Origin: Triglochin maritima | Taxonomy: Eukaryota; Streptophyta; Magnoliopsida; Alismatales; Juncaginaceae | Reading direction: 5' to 3' | Assembly (NCBI GenBank): GCA_963682175.1 | Contig: OY821775.1 | Location: 6,854,501 to 6,918,500, forward strand | Length of the DNA: 64,000 nucleotides | Shown: positions 24,692-36,779 of the stretch, in pieces | Layout: each line of letters begins with the position of its first letter | Numbering within the stretch: the stretch's first letter is position 1 | Position numbers and translations under genes: made by a program | The notes under the pieces: model-generated | What the model saw: the letters and a program-made list of their open reading frames with translations, nothing else | The model's database searches: none | What the model was told of the DNA's origin: nothing

Positions 24692-25606
24692 CCTTGCCCC
24701 CAATCCCCGTAGTTTTTCTTTTCACGGACAAGAGAGATTGCCCTCCAATTTGTTACCAAGCAAGTAGAACTTATAAACTTACATCTACTGTGTTTGTGTC
24801 ACATGTAAAGAGAAAGCAACAAAATTGCAAAATTAAGTAAACATGCATAACCAGGTATAAAGCCTAACATACTGCAATCAAGACTCTAGCTATAAGAATA
24901 TGACATCTGGGTCCTTGTTTGTCTGGTCATACGCCTATGACCTAATGCTCTCAACAGAGCATTTTACCAGAGTCTTCCCGTAAATATAAGTGCATATATA
25001 GTTAAAAATATGGAAGGAAATATGGAGGTGAATGTTACCCGCTCATGAAGGAAATATAGAAGGCACATTGCTCACCTAAGGTCGAGGTCTTCAGTTGGCT
25101 ATTAGCTGGGAACAAAATTCTCACCAGAGACAAACTTATTAAGAAACGATTAAGAATCAATCGAGCAAGAACCATAGACCACCTATTCTACATTGTGACA
25201 TCGCATCCTGATTCTGGATCATGGCAGCGCAATTGCCATGTTTTGAACATTGCACCTTCTAATAATAAACAATTCTGGAGTTTAGATACGCAAGAATTTT
25301 TATAGTTCAAAGGTGTTCCCGATCATTCTTTAGTCGCGTTCCATACCAATTTTGTATTTGTTTTAGATACCGTAACTTATAACATTCTAAAAACTAAAAT
25401 TATTTTTATTAATGAAAACCAACTTCTTATTAAAAAAAATAAACTACTATTCGTCGTCGGAAAATTACTTAAATCGTCTCAATAATTACCAATTTTCCTT
25501 TCACAATTCATTTAATACACATTTCCTCACATCTCTTAAAATAAGATTTCTACCTCAGTTTTCCTCACTTTTCCAGTACCAACATCACGAAAATGTCTAG
25601 CGAAGG

Positions 25607-25763
25607 TACACATGTATTTTCCTAGTGAGCTTTTTAAAGTACACAAGTATTTCCCCAGTGAGTTTTTTAAAGTACACAAGTATTTCCCCATTGAACCTTT
25701 TTAAGTACACACGTATTCTCACTTTCCCCCCGATGAGTTTTTTTAAGTACACAAGTATTTTCC
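25607..25763. repeat. 33 bp tandem repeat, five units
   Basis: Units begin TACACA(A/T/C)GTATT at 25607, 25640, 25673, 25706 and 25748. The first three intervals are exactly 33 bp and the last is 42. Read on the minus strand they form an open frame with an 11-residue repeat (ILVYFKKLTGE). No gene context supports translation. Confidence 0.85.
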
Positions 25764-25788
25764 AACAATCGAGTACACGAGTAAATGA

Positions 25789-26214
25789 GTGAAACAAGTT
25801 GTCATCGGAGTCAGGTTTCTTTTGGTAATATCATCCTACAAATCAAAAGTAGATAATCGGATGTATTGTTATCTGAGATACGATCGCAGAAATGAAATGA
25901 GTTTTCGTGATATGGATATTACACTGAAGAACACGAAAAGAAAAAAGTTGTGGTTGTCATTGTTTTTTATTATTATAAAGGTGGTCCAACGACGAGACCG
26001 TGATGAATGTGTCGTAGTTTCTAATAGTACTCAAGAGCAGTACAACCACAGACTTGCAGTTTATCCAGAGGGTCACTGACAGATCAACGATCTTAGTCCT
26101 GAGGTCAAGAAAATTGTTTGTGATATGACTGAGCCACAAGCGAAACAACGTAACATGTTGTTGGCAATAAAGGAGAAATTCCCGGAGGATAATCCCAATC
26201 AGAGACACATTTGA
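25789..26214 (+). pseudogene. MULE transposase N-terminal fragment (FAR1-like/MuDR)
   Basis: The frame from 25789 reaches a TGA at 26077-26079 and continues in the same frame to a TGA at 26212-26214. The motif YNHRLAVYPEGH, then QINDLSPEVKKIV and DMTEPQAKQRNMLLAIKEKFP, is typical of the region before the catalytic domain in plant Mutator-like transposases. The internal TGA replaces what is usually Arg (CGA to TGA). The rest of the transposase is absent, and the sequence passes into unrelated AT-rich DNA. It lies 345 bp from the convergent plant-mobile-domain pseudogene. Confidence 0.72.
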
Positions 26215-26558
26215 TTGTAATTTGTAATGTATTTGTTAAGTTGTTGTATTTGTAATGTATAATCTATCCGCGATTATATTATGTATTTGTACTTATATCG
26301 TGTTGTTTTTTTATCAGATTTTAAATTTAAATTACATTACATATACCAAACAGGTCTACGACATGCTCGTGAGATATAAATAATAAAAGTACAACATCTA
26401 AACAAATAGGGAGAAAATATGTTCGTCAGAAATAAATAATAAGAGTACAAGAGATAAACAAATACCAACAAATGTAGTAATAGTTCAACATATAACAAAA
26501 TAAATAATGTACAAACCAACTACAACTCATCATCTGAATCCTGGTCAGAAATGCCCAA

Positions 26559-28460
26559 CTAACTGTTCAACGGCTGTACGAGGTCATTCAAATCTTCACA
26601 TGCAGCTATCGTCTCCTCGTTCGGCATATGGTCTCTGTATCGCAAGAACGACCGCGTAACCCGGATCATCCTACTCATCCACTGTATGTAACATAAAGAT
26701 TAGTGTACAGTAACAATAAAAACAAAATATACATTACAAACAAAAATTAATTTAGATGAACTTACCGCGTCGCCACATGTCTTATCCAGTGGTCTCTCGG
26801 GTCTCGGGGTGGTACCGCGCACGATAACTGGATGTGAGAACCACTCCAAATAATCTGCATCACAAGTGGAGGAGTCGCGACTACGTGTAAAATCGCCCAG
26901 GTGAAGTCGGTCTCCTTTCGGAAATGTCCTCCAAACCGATTCCGCGCTCGAAGCGTTGTGCCTGACGTCGTACGTCGTCGCAATCACATACCGCACTGCA
27001 TGCTCTGGCGTCAGGATGTCAACCGGGATCACCTGAACGTACTCTAACTTACGCAAGATGCGATCAGCCAAATAAGACTCTGTGATATCCCGATAACGAA
27101 TAACGTCATAAATGAAGTCCTTGGCACAGCTGCAGCAGACTCAGGATCATAGGGCAAACATTCCACCTAAACGTTTACATGTTAATAATAATAAAATTTA
27201 AATTTAAATAAACGTGAATGATATATAATTTTATACCTGCGATGCAGTCATCTGATCTAGCCATCTACGAATGGAATGAAGTCGCCTCTCACTCCTATCT
27301 TGGGTCCAGATAACCCTCATACGTGAACGGGGATGTCCCCCCTCAATGATCTCTCACTCCCGATGCGGGCGGAAATGAGGAAAATACTCATAAATCCAAG
27401 TCTGTAGCAGCATAAGACAACCTGTAATGCCAGAACAATCAGCACGACTCGCTATCCCCAACTGACGATACAAATATGCCAACGTCGCCAACCCCCATGA
27501 GTACTGACCAATGGTATATAGGTCCCTAGCCTCCAATAGGTCGCGTGGTCTGACTCTGCAACCGCTATTGTCGACAAACAAGACGCAACCTAGCAGTAAG
27601 AAGAGGTATACAGTCATCTGCGTATCCTCAGTTTGTGGTGGTCGTTCCCGTCTGCAACAGTCGTCAACAACGTCGATGCCAACACTACCGCCACTCCAAA
27701 ATGAGCTATCCGTTCCAAGACCATCGACGCTGACCCTGAGCAACTCTGATACACAAATCTTCAGTTCATGCGTCGATGCATGAGTACTGATCATACGACC
27801 CTTAACAGGGATGTGCAGAATGTGGAAGACGTCATGCAACATGATCGTCATCTCTCCGAAAGTCAAGTGGAAAGAGTTGGTGTCAGACTGCCACCGTTTC
27901 ACAAACGTAGAAATCAACAACATGTCAAGGCAGGAGAACATGTTATAAGGCAAGTGACCCAAACCACTATCAGTAATGGTCGTTGTCATATCATCACTCA
28001 TAACTGAATGTCAAGCCTGCAATGTTGTACAAGCTCTGTGCTGATAATGACACTTCAGAACCTTCTAATCCTCGCTCTCCCAAATGTGTCTTGCGATGTG
28101 GCCTCCAAAACTCGGAATGACGTTGTCATCTAAAGGACCACCACGCATCACACCAGTCACGATCCAAGAATCGTCATCAACCATCTTTTTCTTCTGAGCT
28201 CGGGCGTTTGTAGTGCACGAACTCGAATCACCGGGCACAAACCGTCCAACTCTACCATTCCGAATGACTCACTCAGCAGAAGAAGAACTACCATGTCGCC
28301 CCCGTCCTCCACCATATTGTTGTCTCGCCTCCTCCTAGAGCTCCAACCCATACTAACCCCCATCGACACTCTCGTCGTCACTTTCCACCTCATCTGAATC
28401 CTCCTCGTCGTCGAAAGAATCCTCATGTGTCTGACGACGACGTAAAATATCATTCTCCCT
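26559..28460 (-). pseudogene. Plant mobile domain (PMD, MAIN-like) pseudogene
   Basis: Minus-strand reading gives an acidic N-terminal stretch (EDSFDDEEDSDE, near 28420), then GGPLDDNVIPSFGGHIARHIW (near 28130-28070). The PMD core follows: DTNSFHLTFGEMTIMLHDV...LHIPVKGRM and ADCSGITGCLMLLQTWIYEYFP (28001-27354). Two further exons (27166-26766 and 26681-26559) are joined by phase-0 GT-AG introns and end in TAG at 26561-26559. The frame is broken by stops at 28067-28065, 28013-28011 (LQA*HS) and 27356-27354 (HRE*EII), the last two at positions where Trp is expected, and by a 1 bp deletion near 27122. PMD proteins include the Arabidopsis nuclear proteins MAIN and MAIL1, but most copies are transposon-carried. 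This one looks like a degraded transposon-linked copy. Confidence 0.82.
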
Positions 28461-28639
28461 CCTAACCGAAGCAGATATACTCAGTTGACGTGGATGACGA
28501 GGATTTGACTCATCATCTAAACTATATACAACGCGTAAGGGAACTAATATATCTTTTCTTTACGGTAACCCGATGACTATTAATTCAATTTTAGAAATAA
28601 AAATTTCGTTAATGGATTTAAATTACTTAATTTACAAAT

Positions 28640-28920
28640 CGATCAATCAATGAAACAAATTATAATAATTAATCAATTTAACTAATCAATAATCAATTTA
28701 ATTAACGATTATAACTAATTGTAATCAATTTAATTAATGATTAGAATTAATTATAATCAATTTAACTAATAATTATAACTAATTATAATCAATTTAACTA
28801 ATTATAACAATTAATCAATTTAACTAATCACTCAATAAATTTAACTAATTATTAACTTAATAATCAATTTAATTAACAATTATAACAAATTATAATCAAT
28901 TTAACTAATAATAATTTATT
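28640..28920. repeat. AT-only degenerate repeat region
   Basis: Repeated variants of AATCAATTTAACTAATTATAA, about 22-40 bp apart, fill this stretch. It lies upstream of the PMD pseudogene on the minus strand. Confidence 0.75.
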
Positions 28921-29673
28921 AAAAAAATAAGGGCATCTGCCGGAGACACCCTTCCCAGGTGGGGGCGGCTCCCGTGGACGCTGACCCTATAAAAAATTAA
29001 ACAAAAAAATTAAACAAAATGAGACATTTTATCATATTCGAGTACGCTGAGACTTCCTCTTGCTCATTTCCTGATTTCCGAGACATTTTTCTTGATGATT
29101 ATTAGAGGAAGATGAAGAGAGAGTGGTTGTAGGAAAGTAAAATGAAGAGTTATAAGTAGAAATGAGAGAATGACAAAATGGTAATTCGTACGGACGATTT
29201 AAGTAATTTTTGACGATGAATAAAGATTTAGTAAAAAAAGTTAAGAATATTGTTGCAAATTACATGCACTTGGTAAAGCAACGACAAAACACAACGATCT
29301 CCTAAACTTTAACGTAATCGGGTCAGGTCAATGAGGCACCCAACAGAACTATGACTGAGCGCTCCAAAATCCGGTAAAAGAAAGAAAGGTGGAAAAGAAA
29401 AAAATTACAAGAATAACATTGTTATTTTAATTTACAGCAGTGCAGGCTTGATGGGGAAGCAAAACACAAACGGGAAAAAAAAAGGAAAAGTCGAGAACCA
29501 ACCAACCAACCAACCATACCATCCTCTGGTCTCTCCCTCTTCTCACGTTTGGATCCATTATTTCCCACCGCAACCCTTCCATTCCTCCACCCTTTTTTTG
29601 TTAGCATTACTGTTCCTTCCTTTTCTCCTCCCCACACCTCAAACCATCCGCATTCCCCACCCCAACCAATCTC
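28921..29673. other. Upstream region and likely leader of the RING ligase gene
   Basis: No coding similarity was seen. A CT- and CCA-rich stretch from about 29500 to 29673 fits a plant 5' untranslated leader. It includes a run of four ACCA repeats at 29502-29516. The TATA box was not assigned with confidence. Confidence 0.45.
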
Positions 29674-30759
29674 ATGGCTGTGCAAGCCCAACACCATTCC
29701 AACCTCTTCTTCCTCAATACGTACGCACGCACGCGCCTTTCTTCTTCTTCTTCTTCTTGTGCTCTTCTCTGGCATGTTTGTAACATGTTTTGGAATTTCG
29801 CTTTTCCTTCTGCAGGAACGAGCAGGAGAGGAATAATAATAATAAGAAGATGAAGAACGATATCGAGATGGAATACAAACTACAACCCCAAATGCCTCCT
29901 CAACACCCCAATCCTTTCTACCCCATTCCAGGTCCTCTTCCATATTTATTCTTTAAAAAAAACTGTTTTTTGAAACTTTTTAGGTTATATGTGTGTTCTG
30001 AGAGAATGGGTTATTGCAGGGAGCTCGAGGAAGAGAAGCAGAGAAGCCAACACCATCTTCACCGACCAATCCCAGCCGTCCACTGGCCTCCACCTCTCCA
30101 CCACCACCACCCAACTCGACCACTACAACGACCAAATCGACCGATTTCTCCTAACGCAGGTGCGCAAAATCAAATCTTTCCATCTCCATTCCTCTCCTTT
30201 CCATCCCTTCTCAAATGGGTTCTCATCCTTTTCCCGTTCCCTTCTCTCTTTTGCTCAGGAAGACCATTTCCGGCGCACGTTAGCGGACCTAAGGACGCGG
30301 CACTACCGTGCGCTTCTCGCCGCCGCCGACGAAACCCTCTCCCGACGGCTCAAGGAGAACGACGACCTCCTCGCCGCGGCGAGGCACCGCAACGGGGAGC
30401 TGGAGGAGAGGGTGGCGGTTCTCAAGGCGGAGTCGGCGGCGCTGCAGGCCAAGGCGAGAGCCGACGAGGCGGCGGCGGCGGGGCTAAGGTTTCAGATCGA
30501 GGAGGCTAAGGCGGCGGCGGCGGCTCAAGACGGCTTGGAGGCTTCCGACGCCGAGTCGGGGTGCGTCGACCCGAGGAGGGAGGGGAGTAGGGGGTTGGAG
30601 AGACTGGTCTGCCGGAGCTGCCGGAGGAGAGCCGCGGCGGCGGTGGTCCTGCCATGCCGGCACTTGAGTTTGTGTGTGGCTTGCGCCGGCGCCGGCGGGG
30701 AGTGTTGCCCCGTGTGTTTTTGTGTCCGGAGTGCCTGCGTCGAGGTTTTCTTATCGTAG
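29674..30759 (+). CDS. BOI-related RING-type E3 ubiquitin ligase
   Basis: Four exons (29674-29720, 29816-29931, 30020-30159, 30259-30759) join in frame through GT-AG introns to give 267 residues. The start MAVQAQHHSN and the C-terminal RING ending VEVFLS are hallmarks of the BOI/BRG family (Botrytis-susceptible1-interactor related). These proteins ubiquitinate transcription factors and restrain cell death and gibberellin responses. A basic SSRKR patch lies near residue 56, a long helical coiled-coil-like, Ala-rich segment at about 103-200, and a RING with C219, C222, C234, H236, C240, C243, C251 and C254. The last exon is very GC-rich, unlike its surroundings. Intron 1 contains a TTC microsatellite. 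Which of the five or so family members is the closest relative cannot be told here. Confidence 0.93.
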
Positions 30760-32990
30760 TCCAGCACCTTAGTTATAAAATTCGCATCCTCAAAACACCA
30801 AAAGAAAAAACCAAAATACCCAAAAAAAAAAGAAACAAAGTAAATGCCCAGAGTTGTGTGTTTCCGAAAAAAAATTAAATTTCTTTTTGTTTTTGATGTT
30901 GGGACACGATAATGTTTGAGGGAGGTGAGGGGAAGGGGAACGCTGAAGACGTGTGTTCGAGGAAGCGTTTCTGTTGGCTCGGTTGGGTTTGGTTTGATTA
31001 TGGTTTGGTTCGTGTTTTGTTTTGATTCGGATGGGAAGGAAGGGGTAAAGAACGTGGGTGGGAACGTGGATTCTGGAGTGCTCCGAAAAAAAAATCAAGT
31101 GGAACTGGTGTGATTGTTGGGTTTGTCTTTTCGAAGTTGGAAGAGTGCGGAATTTCGGGAGGTTTTCGTGCTTATTAATTAGTCCAACTGTGATTATGAT
31201 ATGTTGTTAGAATAGTGAGAGACGTTGGGGGTTTTGGTAGGTAATTGATTCTCAAACGGTAATATGTTGCACCACTTAGTCTAATCCTACTAATGGATAT
31301 CTGGCCCAGGTTCGATTTCTAAGTCTACTAATGGATATCTTAGAGCGAGTGGAAAATTAAAAAGGATACTCAGAGTACCTCTAAATCTAATCCTTGATTT
31401 TCACTGTCCTAAAAGTAAAATAAGTAATGTCATCCAAACGGTATTTCGATTTTGTAACGTTTCCAGCCAAGCCTAGCAATCTCAAGGGAGCCAGAGTTGG
31501 TAGCAGAGTTGAATTCTAAGATGTTAGTTGTTTTTTTGATGATCCAGAATTCATCCACATGCTTTTACCGTGGGTTAGGTGAGCTGCGACTCTAAATTGG
31601 AGGTGATCCACACCTTTTACACCGAGACGTTTGATGCCTATAGGGAGGTTCGAACTTGTATCCGGAGGCGAATGAACTACTCACCCCAACCATTTGGCTA
31701 CGTCCCGGGGGACAATCCTAAGATGTTAGTCGTCCCGCTGAATATGTTTCTGATTTTAGTCGTTGACGCAATCAAGGTCTCCTTGACTATAATAAGCTAG
31801 CTAAATTACTAGCTTGTCGAAAGCTTGGTAGAGCTTCTCTAAATAAAAAAAAGGCAATTGGATACGGAAGCAGAGCAACTAATCGGACAGAAGTAATATC
31901 GCTTGATTGCTGGCGAACTCCCACCAAAAACCATCGACTTGTTTGTGCTTGGACAAAATTGTAAAGAATATAGTAGACCGAATTGTTTTATGGTCGGTAT
32001 AGTGCAATCTTAAACTATGCAAAGGTTGAAAACATCCACATTTCCAATACGCTCACCCTCTGGTTTTGGTTCTCCAGCAATGGTCAACACAAATTTGAGG
32101 TTGTGAGCTTTGAAATGGAAATTGGTTCAAGGCATTTGAAAATAATAAACCACCTCAAAATTTTGATCATATTAACATTGTTACACTTGGAAGTCTAATT
32201 TCATTGTACGATTTCATCGTACTACATCGACACAGTAAAAATACAAGTACACAATTTTGTAAGTTGAAATTATAAAGAAAGAAAGAGAAAGAAAAATTCC
32301 CTTTATAATGCAACAATTTAATGATAAAAAGGGGGAATGCTCCACAGTTAACATGGTTATACCAAACAAATTAGTAGAAATTATTAGATATGGATGGGAT
32401 AATGGTGAACCAAATCTAATCAAGATTGCTGTTGGTTGGGTTGGCCCTTCCCCATCCAATGGCTTAAGTGTGGTGCACAACAAATCCATCCCTTTTCTTG
32501 CTGGAAATACACATTCCATCTCCTTGTATAATTTATCGATTTTAAAGATTTCAACTGATAACCTCTTTCTACTTTCTGTTACTTATGTGGTCCTTGTGTT
32601 ATGGTACTGATTATGTGATGTCTCATCTCTGCAATACATAAAAGCATGAAATGCTGATAAGAGAGTGATTGTGCTCTTTTAGTGGGAGAGAGCTAAAGAC
32701 GTAAGAATACAATGTTTTGCTCAAAGATGGAATTACCGAAAGTTTTGTTTATCACCTCCTCTCAATCCATAACTTACTACTCGATACTCATGTGCTAAAT
32801 GAAGTTGAGTGGTATATATATTGGCAATCATTCACCTTAATTATTCATTGCCCATGAAGCTCTAAGTGATCGAAAAGGTTGAGCCCACGTTCTATTTATT
32901 ATTGGTGTTGTCTTACATTTTTTTATCTTGTATATTTATTTTTTGATTTACATTTCAATTCCCATGGTGAATTTCAAACTTACAAGACAA
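30760..32990. other. 3' flank of the RING gene and intergenic sequence
   Basis: The first few hundred bases are A-rich and then GT-rich and probably include the 3' untranslated region. A stretch at 31560-31720 with GGTTCGAACTTGTATCC and CTACTCACCCCAACCA looks like repeat debris. No gene was recognised in the remainder. Confidence 0.45.
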
Positions 32991-32991
32991 T

Positions 32992-33039
32992 GTAATTAGA
33001 TTACATGAAATTCAATTCATGGTTATGTAATCTAATTAC
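32992..33039. repeat. Short inverted repeat
   Basis: GTAATTAGATTACAT (32992-33006) is exactly complementary to ATGTAATCTAATTAC (33025-33039). The loop and flanks hold further partly palindromic GAATTCAATTC-like sequence up to about 33070. It is probably a MITE remnant. Confidence 0.65.
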
Positions 33040-34207
33040 GTGGAATTGAATTCCATGTAATTCAATTAGGACGAACCACGAATGACGTTAGATGCGTTAA
33101 TCGGTAGCTTGAGATATTTATCAAAAATAAAATGATACAAAGAAAATTAGTATTACCGGTAGACAAAGACAAAAGACACATCAATTGGCACTACTCTACC
33201 CATGACCATTGAAAGCTTCCTCTTGATTTGGATTTATAATATAGTTTTCTTGGCTGCAATCTCTCTCAAGTGGTATGTACACTCTTCTTTAATTCGTTTA
33301 CTTTGTTGGTGGTGTCTTCACGTCTACATTTGATTCCACACAAATCGATTCCTCTCCGAGTGGATAAGATCAAGTATGGTAATGCTTATAGGAAGGATAT
33401 CGTCAAGTTGTTAACTTCTAAAATCAGTACAAAGAAAAATTAGTCGTATGTGAGATCTAGGATGGGTGTTGTCCACTCTTGATGTTTGTCTCCTAAGCAT
33501 TGTCAACTTGGTTATAAATGGGCAGTTCAAGACAATAAAGGCTGAAGGCTATTAATCCTTGAAGCTGTCGCAGATCTTTGGAGGATCTCGCCAGAGCTGC
33601 TGCAAGCTTCCATCGGACCTCCTCATAAGTTTAATGACAAATCTCATACAAATTGAAATTCAAAACTTTATAATAAAAATAAAAAAACCGGCGCCACCAG
33701 TGCAAATGCTGAAGCTCTAAACGCTATTCCTTAATTTTCAGTTATTAGATACCAAATTGATGGTATTTTTTATTGAAGAAAAAAGGTAATGCATCCTTCA
33801 AAGTCAAACCGAAATCGAAAATCCATCAACAAAAACTATTAAACCTTTGCTATTCGCATGTGATGATTTGCTTTTGGTTGCTAAAGTCCAGCCCAAGAAG
33901 TATTTTGGGCTGACTTAGTACACTACGAATTTCGAATTCACAAAGTGCGCAATTACTAGAGCATAATTTGGGTCCTCTGAATCGGTCAAGATTGTTTTAT
34001 CATTTATTAACCAATTTAACACCTTGACAGTGAGAGTCTGTAACTATTTGTCCTGTGATGCAAATATTATCGTCAACAGGACGAAATCGAGAATATAGAA
34101 GCAAAAGATCCACTTAATTCTACTGCGTCATTAACTAGTTAACTTCAAACAACAATAGTATATATGTCTTGTCTTAACACCTACACTAGTTAAACTTAGC
34201 GTTGTTA

Positions 34208-34791
34208 GAGCATGAATAACAACACCCGGACTATCCTCGGTCTCTCTGTCACGTCAGCTTCTCTCTCTGTCACGTCAGCTCATTCAACTCATCCACAAAT
34301 AAACTTTAACCATGTCCGATCTACTCCACCCTACACTTTATTTCCTACACATCATTTCTTAATTAAATAATTTTAATTATTACACCACATTTAACAAATT
34401 ACATTTTACATATTATTAATTGTAATTACTACTTCTAATTACTTTAACTTGATTTTTTTAATTTTTAGTATTAAACCACCTCGACAGGTTGTTGGATCTT
34501 GAAATTGTTCCTTCTGAAATTTTTGAATCTTCATCACTTGCAAAAATTTATTACACCACAATAATAACAAATACCCAATCGATTAATAACAAAACTTCCA
34601 CTAAATACTTAAAAATCAAAAAAAATTGGACGAACAGGAGGGGGACACGTGCCCCCCACCCGAGGGCGCCCTCGGCGTCTGCTCGGAACGCCCGGGCAAG
34701 TGCCCGGGTGGGCGCTCCAGGCGGGTACCCGAGGGGCACCCGCCTCGTTAACGGGGGTGCGCTCGGGCGACACACCCCGTTAAGGGTGCCC
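34208..34791 (+). mobile_element. PIF/Harbinger-type MITE, TSD TTA
   Basis: The 584 bp unit starts GAGCATGAATAACAAC and ends GGGTGCCC, flanked by TTA at 34205-34207 and 34792-34794. It shares its terminal pattern, the CACGTCAGCTTCTCTCTC motif, the middle AT-rich part and the very GC-rich 3' end (GCCCGGGCAAGTGCCCGGG) with the element at 57349-57968 in opposite orientation. Three-base TTA/TAA duplications and G(A/G)GCA termini fit the Tourist/Harbinger group. The open frame at its 3' end is a by-product of the GC-rich terminus. Confidence 0.78.
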
Positions 34792-35467
34792 TTACCTATA
34801 ATAATTCCTACCCATCATACCACTAGTTCAACCAAAAGATGAGCTATCTACTTAGCAATTAAAATCTAGAGCAAAAATCAAGAAAACTCCACAAACATAT
34901 TATATGACAAGGGTGCCCTCTTAGAGCACCCTTAACGGATGATCTTTTTCGGGTGCCCAGCCTGGGCGCCCGAAATACGTCCCTTAACGGGAGGGCGGTT
35001 CCCAGGCGGTTCGGGAGCTTTTCCGGGGGGTATCGGCCCGGAAAAGCACCCGGGCACCCAATCCGGGGGGCCACGTGATCTCCCGGATTGGTTTAAAAAA
35101 TGTTTTTTGTTTAAAAGAAAAAAATTAGTTATATATAATTATGTTAATGTATTGATTAGTTAAATTGTAATTTAATTAATTATGTTTTGAAAATTAATTG
35201 TAAAATTGTTTTTTGATTAATTAAATTGTTTTTGATTTATTAAGATATAATTAAATTTAAAAATTAAAAAAATCATATACAAAATTCAGATAAACGGTCA
35301 CAAAACATTTGTACAATACTCATAAACTTCGGATACGAAATATAATACAAATACGGATACGAAATACAACAGAAATACGACTACGAAATACAGTCCTCAT
35401 GCGGATACGAAATTTAAATAGATATTACAACAACAATATTGTTAAACTCTAAATGAAAATAAAAGCA

Positions 35468-36675
35468 CCTACAGAAATCCTTTTAATTTAGCATACTCAT
35501 TGAGTTCAGCAAGTGTTTCTTTATCAAACTCGTCCATGTTTTCCTTCTTCATCAGAGAGAATAGCACGTTGAGCTTCTTGCTGTTGAGTTCCCTTTGTTA
35601 CTTCGCCACAGCATCAAGGCGTTTCCTCTCCACCCGTTCTTCGTAACACATGTATTTCTCCTCTCTCACTTTTGCGGTATATTCAATTTGTTTTCCCAGT
35701 TCTAACATATCGGGATCGAGTTGCACCTGCACTGGTGGTTTCCCTTCTTTTTTGCTTTTTAACACCTTCTAGACGAGAACATGGTTCAAACATCATTTCA
35801 TCTGTTGACGGTGTCGCGTGACTCCTATCGTCGTCGGTGCCTTTTCTTTTCCCGTTGCTCAAACTCTCCGGACTTTCTGCGGCGACGTCTCATGTGGTTA
35901 CTCCAAGCGCAACAGACTCCCATTTAAGGTACCTACGCAACATCAGCCACACATGAATGTACTGAAAAATTTGGTGTTTTTTGTTCGTTCGTAGATGATT
36001 TGCGCTTCTTTGATGACATCGTCCTCGTTGAAACCACTTCTCTTCCTCCGCACTGCCTGGTTGAAGCAATCGTCACATTGGTTCACATACGGTGATGTAC
36101 GCCGTCATCATCCCTTCAATGACTCATCGTTACACTCTACTGCACCTGGTTCGACTGATTCATTGAAGAGGCGCTTCACACGTCTCCAAAAGGACCTCAT
36201 TTTTTGGTTTGTCTCAACCACAACATCGCCACTTACAGCCATGTAAGCCGAGACGAGTCTCTGATCCTCTTGAGTGGACCCCGATTTTTGCAACCTCATC
36301 ATCGTTGTTTTGCGTGTTCCTTGACGACTTGGAGGTTGAACGACATTTTCGTCATTCACATCAGGTTGATGGCTTACATTTGCACTACTTTCACCACTGA
36401 GGAGACGAGTATACTCATTGGGATTTGGGTTTGACCTTCCTCCTGAGTTGGCGGGTGGTGTGGATTGTGCTGGAATTGTTGATGTTGATGGTCTGGGTAG
36501 AACCCTCGGTGTGGGAAAATTGGTTTTGGTAGGATGAGTGAAATCCAGGGTGTGGGACAAATTGGTTTTGTTAGGATGGGTGGAATGCAGGTTGTTGGAC
36601 AAATTGTTGGGTGTGGGGACGACGACGAGGAGAACGATTGTACTCCGGTGAACTGTTACCTTCTGAAGAAGACAT
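35468..36675 (-). pseudogene. Harbinger ORF1 (Myb/SANT-like DNA-binding protein) pseudogene
   Basis: The minus strand starts ATG at 36675 (MSSSEGNSSPEY) and shifts frame near 36590. It then shows the trihelix/SANT-like core STQEDQRLVSAYMAVS...VVETNQKMRSFWRRV (about 36290-36170), NQAVRRKRSGFNEDDVIKEA (about 36070-36010), and a C-terminal coiled region DPDMLELGKQIEYTAK...REEKYMCYEERVERKRLD ending near 35468. Several stops and frameshifts occur, for example at 36108, about 35964 and about 35600. Such proteins work with the Harbinger transposase to bind element ends. They are often annotated in plants as glutathione transferase T3-like or NAM-associated proteins. Confidence 0.8.
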
Positions 36676-36730
36676 TGTAAGTTGGGGGTGGAAGAAGTAA
36701 GGTAGGATTTGGGTTAAGTAGAGAAGTAAG

Positions 36731-36732
<2 letters not shown>

Positions 36733-36766
<34 letters not shown>
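36733..36766. repeat. Poly-G tract, 34 G
   Basis: An uninterrupted run of 34 G lies just upstream of the ORF1 start on the minus strand, where it is poly-C. It could form G-quadruplexes. The length may be affected by sequencing or assembly. Confidence 0.9.
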
Positions 36767-36767
<1 letters not shown>

Positions 36768-36779
36768 ATATAGATTCAA

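Larger units (their letters stand above)
23621..25333. repeat. Perfect 40 bp inverted repeats 1.7 kb apart
   Basis: The 40 bases at 23621-23660 (CTAAAGAATGATCGGGAACA and onward) are exactly the reverse complement of 25294-25333. The interval includes a hAT-like insertion. No target-site duplication was found outside the repeats, so an element with these as termini is not proven. Confidence 0.75.

Noticed and set aside
29422..29943. 173-codon minus-strand frame over the RING gene start
   Set aside because: It overlaps the leader, exon 1, intron 1 and exon 2 of the well-supported RING gene and has no domain.
31560..31720. GGTTCGAACTTGTATCC resembling a tRNA T arm
   Set aside because: The surrounding sequence does not fold as a tRNA, and the stretch looks like dispersed repeat debris.
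34489..35163. Pro/Arg/Gly-rich open frames
   Set aside because: They arise from the GC-rich termini of two Harbinger-type elements and are present on both strands.
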